Origin: Glandiceps talaboti
Lineage: Eukaryota; Hemichordata; Enteropneusta; Spengelidae
Assembly: GCF_964340395.1 (NCBI RefSeq)
Contig: NC_135570.1
Span: forward strand, 13,012,322-13,076,321
Direction: 5' to 3'
DNA: 64,000 nt
A program made the translations under genes and the position numbers. The stretch's first letter is position 1; every line of letters begins with the position of its first letter. Below, piece by piece: positions 59,863 through 64,000 of the stretch. The notes under the pieces were generated by a model. The model ran no database searches. It saw nothing but the letters and a program-made list of their open reading frames with translations, and was not told the origin of the DNA.

Positions 59863-60731
59863 TATTCAGAATCAAACGACCATTCCGATTAGAACCATAC
59901 TGAATGTATGACTGTGTTCCAAGTTACAATGTTGTAATATATACATATATGTACATGTTATTATATCTTTACAGTACGCCATGTTGATAATCGAATAAGC
60001 CTTGCTATAATTGGATAAATTCAATAAGCCTTGATACAGTATACATTTATAAATAGATCAAATCTAGCTAAATATATTACAAAATGCAATCAATGACTTA
60101 TCGTCTTGTATTTTCTATTTATACATGTTTGGACTGATTTCCTAAAATCAATTCTTAACAATTCACAGTTTCCCTTTTCTTTGCTTACAAGCGGCATGAA
60201 CACTTAAAGCATATTTTTGTACAGCGATAATCCATACTGAAGAACTTCCGAGACAATTGCTTCTTTTTCCCAATATTCAATACATCTTTTTTCATATGGA
60301 ATTGAGGCGTAAAACACTGCTCATTCTCACGTGCAAGAAACGTGCATGCTCAACAAAATTTTTTTTAAAGTGATATACTGTACTGTAGGACTTTTCAGAC
60401 AAGTTTTTTCTCGATATTCTGTACATGTTTTCCATCTGGAATTAAACTGTTCGCTTGTTCTCTGCTTACATACAGTATGAATACTCAATACAGCAGTAAG
60501 CCATGCCATATTCAATGACTTTTCAAATTATACCATGCACGAGCCATTTAGAACAAAAAAATACGGAATATACACTCTGGTCGTTCTACGTCATGAAAGC
60601 GTGTGTCTACATCGCTGGTGCTGCTGTTTTCAAAATATGAGTCAAAACTTTCAAAATTGATGCGACTTTCCCCGAATTTTCTTTGATATTACTGGTGCTG
60701 GTATAATTATGTTATTCTCCATATTTTTCTT

Positions 60732-60840
60732 CATTCAGCCAGAAAATACTCATGACCTAAGGGTTGTCACTACTTGTCTAGAGACTCGTAGTGACAAAAC
60801 ACCCCTTAGGTCTCTCTTATATATATTCCTTGGCTGAACG
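60732..60840. repeat. Inverted repeat (hairpin), 40-50-bp arms
   Basis: 'ttcagccagaaaat' ... 'gacctaagggttgtcactac' pairs with 'gtagtgacaaaacacccctt' 'aggtc' ... 'ccttggctgaa'. A small foldback element. Confidence 0.75.
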
Positions 60841-61913
60841 TAGAAAAATATTGGCGAATAACACCTAAGTATTCTGTATTTCCGATGTTCTCCATTTCTG
60901 TACATGTTTTCTACAAGGAATGGTAATATAATACATTGTTAACGCATGTCCTTCTCTGCTTCTAGGTGACATGAATACCAAACAGATTTTTTGATATCCT
61001 AAAGCTTTCAACTTTTCCAAGAATTCAGTACATTGATACTTTGGATAAAGGTTCATGTGTTTATAATTCATAACATTGTTTTTATTATTCTTTGCTTTGG
61101 GCTGCTTTACTTAATTCTAGGTTTTTCATAACCCGACCTACCCTAAAATTCTTCTGTCTGGTGAAATTTAAAAAAAAAATGATGCCCTCTATGGCAGTAT
61201 TTGAATAACATCATGCCAGGGATTGCCGGATGGCTACCTGACAAGTGCGTATTTGAGGAAAAAATTATCATTTATTGCTAAAATTTGGGAAAATTCAACT
61301 GGTTCAAAATTTCCTTCTGCCTTTAATTGGCATTTCTATGTTATTCAGACCACAATTATGAAATGATAGTATCATCGATATGTACTCATGATGCTGTGTA
61401 CAACATTGGTTTCTCATTCATGCAGGTTGGAAATTGAACAATATTAATCGACTGCTACACTTTATTTTAGAAAAAGAACGACCTCCAATAACGATTTAGT
61501 GAAGTTACAAATTGGACATTTGCACCTACAGAATCGCTGATAATATATTTCATGATAATATATTTCAGTATCCAAAACTGTCACACTTGACACAATATAT
61601 GTGAAAATAAATGATAATTTATATCATAATTTATGTTACCTGTAGTTGCAAATCAAACTTTTTACACCCAGTTGTAGATTTCAGTTTTCAGAAATACACA
61701 ATGTTGTATATTATATGGAAATAAATATTTGTGCAACTTGTAGCTAGTTAACATAATTATTTAAGCTACAAGTATATAACAGTGCACTGTAAGCATTGAT
61801 TTTACTGTTTTCTGTCGATATAAATCCAAAATATAAGGTTGGAGAGAACAGGTGCAGCGAATAAAATTCACAAAATACAAAAATAAATCTATCCCTGTTC
61901 CCGGGTCTTTTAC

Positions 61914-61940
61914 CCCCCCCCCCCCCCCCCCCCTCCCCCC
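61914..61940. repeat. Poly-C tract
   Basis: Long C run with a single T; followed at 61977 by another. Confidence 0.9.
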
Positions 61941-62460
61941 CATTATTTTCTAAATAAACCGGAAAGCTATATAACACCCCCCCCCCCCATTACTAGGTTC
62001 CTTGCCTCTACACAGTTACAACGAACGGAACCTGTTACAAACAGTAAAAGCACAAAACTGATTTGGATTTACAACACTTGACACAATACGATGTGTTGGA
62101 AGTACAGAGACTTATATCACATATTGATGTACATTTCATAAGAACAGTTTGTATGGCCTATTTACATAATAGTTCATGTTTACAAACAAATTAGTTCCCA
62201 TGGCATTTCATGTACATATAAAGAGGCCATACAACTGTATTTATCAAACCATGAAATGTAATACAAACCTCTGCTGTTCCAACATGCTGTGCCAAGTGTT
62301 ATTAATCCAATTAATTTGTTTACCTTCCTTATTTGTAAAAGATCCATTTGTCTACGGTCTGATGCCAGCAGTTGTATATGTATGCGTTTACAACAATAAC
62401 ATACTAGTAATTTATGAAAGTTGCATATTGAGCATTTTCATTCACTGCACAGTTTCCTCT

Positions 62461-62850
62461 TAGGCCTAAAAAAAATAATTGTTTGGTTCCAGTTACCCTA
62501 CCCCACCTAGCTTTTCAATGCCGACCCTAAACTTTTATTTCTGCGTATTCAAGAAAAAAATAATAAAATCGCAAACACTGTAAAGTCTCATGAGAAATAG
62601 TGGATGCGGAAACTGACAATCAACTTAAAAAGACACTCTAAAACTATTCTTCCAATCTGTAATGGATGTACATCTGATAGGAAGAAATAAACAACACAGA
62701 GACCATCTGGAAAGCAACGGAAAACCTGAACTAGACACTCACACAGAAAAATAAAATAACATAAAATAAAAAATCTACCAACCCCACCTATTCTAAAATT
62801 GAGCGTAATCGGAACCACACAATTTTTTTTTGTTAGGCCATAGAGGTAAA
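62461..62850. mobile_element. MITE family M3, copy 2
   Basis: 'taggcctaaaaaaaataatt' 'gtttggttcc' at the left, 'ggaaccacacaatttttttt' 'tgttaggcca' at the right. Inside: 'gtctcatgagaaatagtgga' and 'cacagagaccatctggaaa', matching copy 1 (19162). Confidence 0.8.
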
Positions 62851-64000
62851 CTCCTGTTGCAAAATATACACAAACAAATATCTTTATCATCCTTCAGTAC
62901 TACAAAACCATGTGAAAATTAAAAAAAAAAAAAAAATCACACTTATTATTATTTTAAATCAACCCACTGTTATACAAGTCTAGATACTTAGTTGAATACC
63001 TTAAATACAGTGTGATATTCAAATCAATGGTTGCTTGACCAAGACATTTGTAACCCAACACTCGATCACAGAAAGGTAGGAAAGAAACATTAATTCACTG
63101 ACATGTGTACACACAGTGAAATACAATCTGAGTGAAGCTAAGATAATAGTGGAGAGATGATAAGTACTCTAGCCATGACTGAACTCTTACAGTCTTGTCG
63201 ACATGTTACACAACATTGATGCGATGACAAGGTAGATTAGAACAGCACCTCATACGTCATGACACTACATAATCACAGTACAATCACTACAAGCCATCAT
63301 ATGTCACGACACTGTGTTATCACTGTATACGTTATACCCCAATCTACTGCATCTTGTTCAACTCATTTCAATTAAGTTACCTACGTATTACGATGTTAGT
63401 ACATCTCACGACAAAATCTTCTTTTCCTGAACGTCTACTCCGAAGAATCTGTCGAGGCACGTCAAACACCTTGTTGTAATGTACTCGATCTCAGTACATT
63501 TCTTCTCAGAAATATCTAACGAGGTACACCACACACACGAAACGGTGAAATATACTCGAACGCAATTAGTTCACTTCAAGACAAAATCTCCTTGTTTTCA
63601 GTGTCTTCTCCGAGGAGGCACACCACATGAAACACCTGACTCTGTGTAATGTACATGGATTGACCGCCTAAACATAACCAGCGAGTCTACAACACGTAAT
63701 GTAAAACCTGAAGTGCTATATTTAAAAGTCACCCAATCCAATTGCTCTTTAGCAAGCTATTTTTACTTAACCCTCCAGAAATCAAGGCAGAGCTGTACGA
63801 AATCCTTACGACATTATTACCAATTATGCACATTGGCCATGCAAATTAAACGGCCGAATGACAGCTTCTATAATTACTGTCAGTACGACATCAGAAAGTA
63901 ATTTCCCTGAAGGGACTATTTGTGTATTATTATCATCAGCCAACACTTGTATTTGTAGTTAACATACGTTAAGGTAAAGATCAATGCTATTTGCAAACCC

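Larger units (their letters stand above)
58220..64000. other. 5' flank or intron upstream of exon 1: no coding exon recognised
   Basis: I searched the minus strand for the expected upstream cNMP-domain text (CWY(I/V)LLSGSV-like) and did not find it. The region is AT-rich with poly-C at 61914-61940 and 61977-61989, and the listed repeats. Confidence 0.5.

Noticed and set aside
12000-64000. CRISPR array or prokaryotic operon
   Set aside because: Tandem repeats have no unique spacers between them, and the gene structure is plainly eukaryotic (introns).

Overview
This is eukaryotic, AT-rich DNA with GT-AG introns, interspersed repeats and almost no long ORFs, so most open frames are spurious. 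Its main gene is a bilaterian PDZ-GEF (RAPGEF2/RAPGEF6 type). The repeat landscape (deletion-type MITEs, CORE/MIR-like SINEs, minisatellites in introns, TGACCTTTGACC-rich repeats) fits a marine invertebrate. A hemichordate or cephalochordate would be my first guess and a mollusc the second; the sequence alone does not settle it.

Layout: (1) 75-3447, plus strand: the last four coding exons of a proline-rich, probably disordered protein that I do not recognise; its 5' part lies outside the window. (2) 3448-11200: intergenic, filled with minisatellites and two MITE families. (3) About 11460-15884, plus strand: a newly assembled candidate gene of unknown family. Four exons join in phase with consensus splice sites, and a polyadenylation signal follows at 16074. 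A decayed LINE and a THAP-domain fragment sit in its last intron. (4) 18988-58216, minus strand: PDZ-GEF in 29 coding exons, 1387 residues visible. It convergently faces the gene in (3), and its first exons lie beyond the right side or were not found. (5) 58217-64000: upstream intron or 5' flank with hairpin MITEs and minisatellites only.

In order, the PDZ-GEF protein has the end of an N-terminal cyclic-nucleotide-binding-like domain of RAPGEF6 type, a linker with two RTQSLG motifs, a second and degenerate cNMP-like domain, RasGEF-N, PDZ, Ras-association and catalytic RasGEF (CDC25) domains. A serine/proline-rich tail follows, built from six in-frame phase-1 exons and ending in a PDZ-binding SVV-COOH. 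By family knowledge it activates Rap1/Rap2 at membranes and junctions.

The most unusual structure is a recurring pattern in this gene: short tandem duplications that straddle exon-intron boundaries at exons 9, 10, 16 and 19 and leave decoy splice sites and partial exon copies. Other notable signals are a 1.5-kb foldback transposon carrying a RecQ-like helicase fragment, two copies of a repeat carrying a THAP zinc-finger fragment, and two cases where a transposon end has been amplified into a tandem array. One of these arrays yields an accidental 189-codon ORF.
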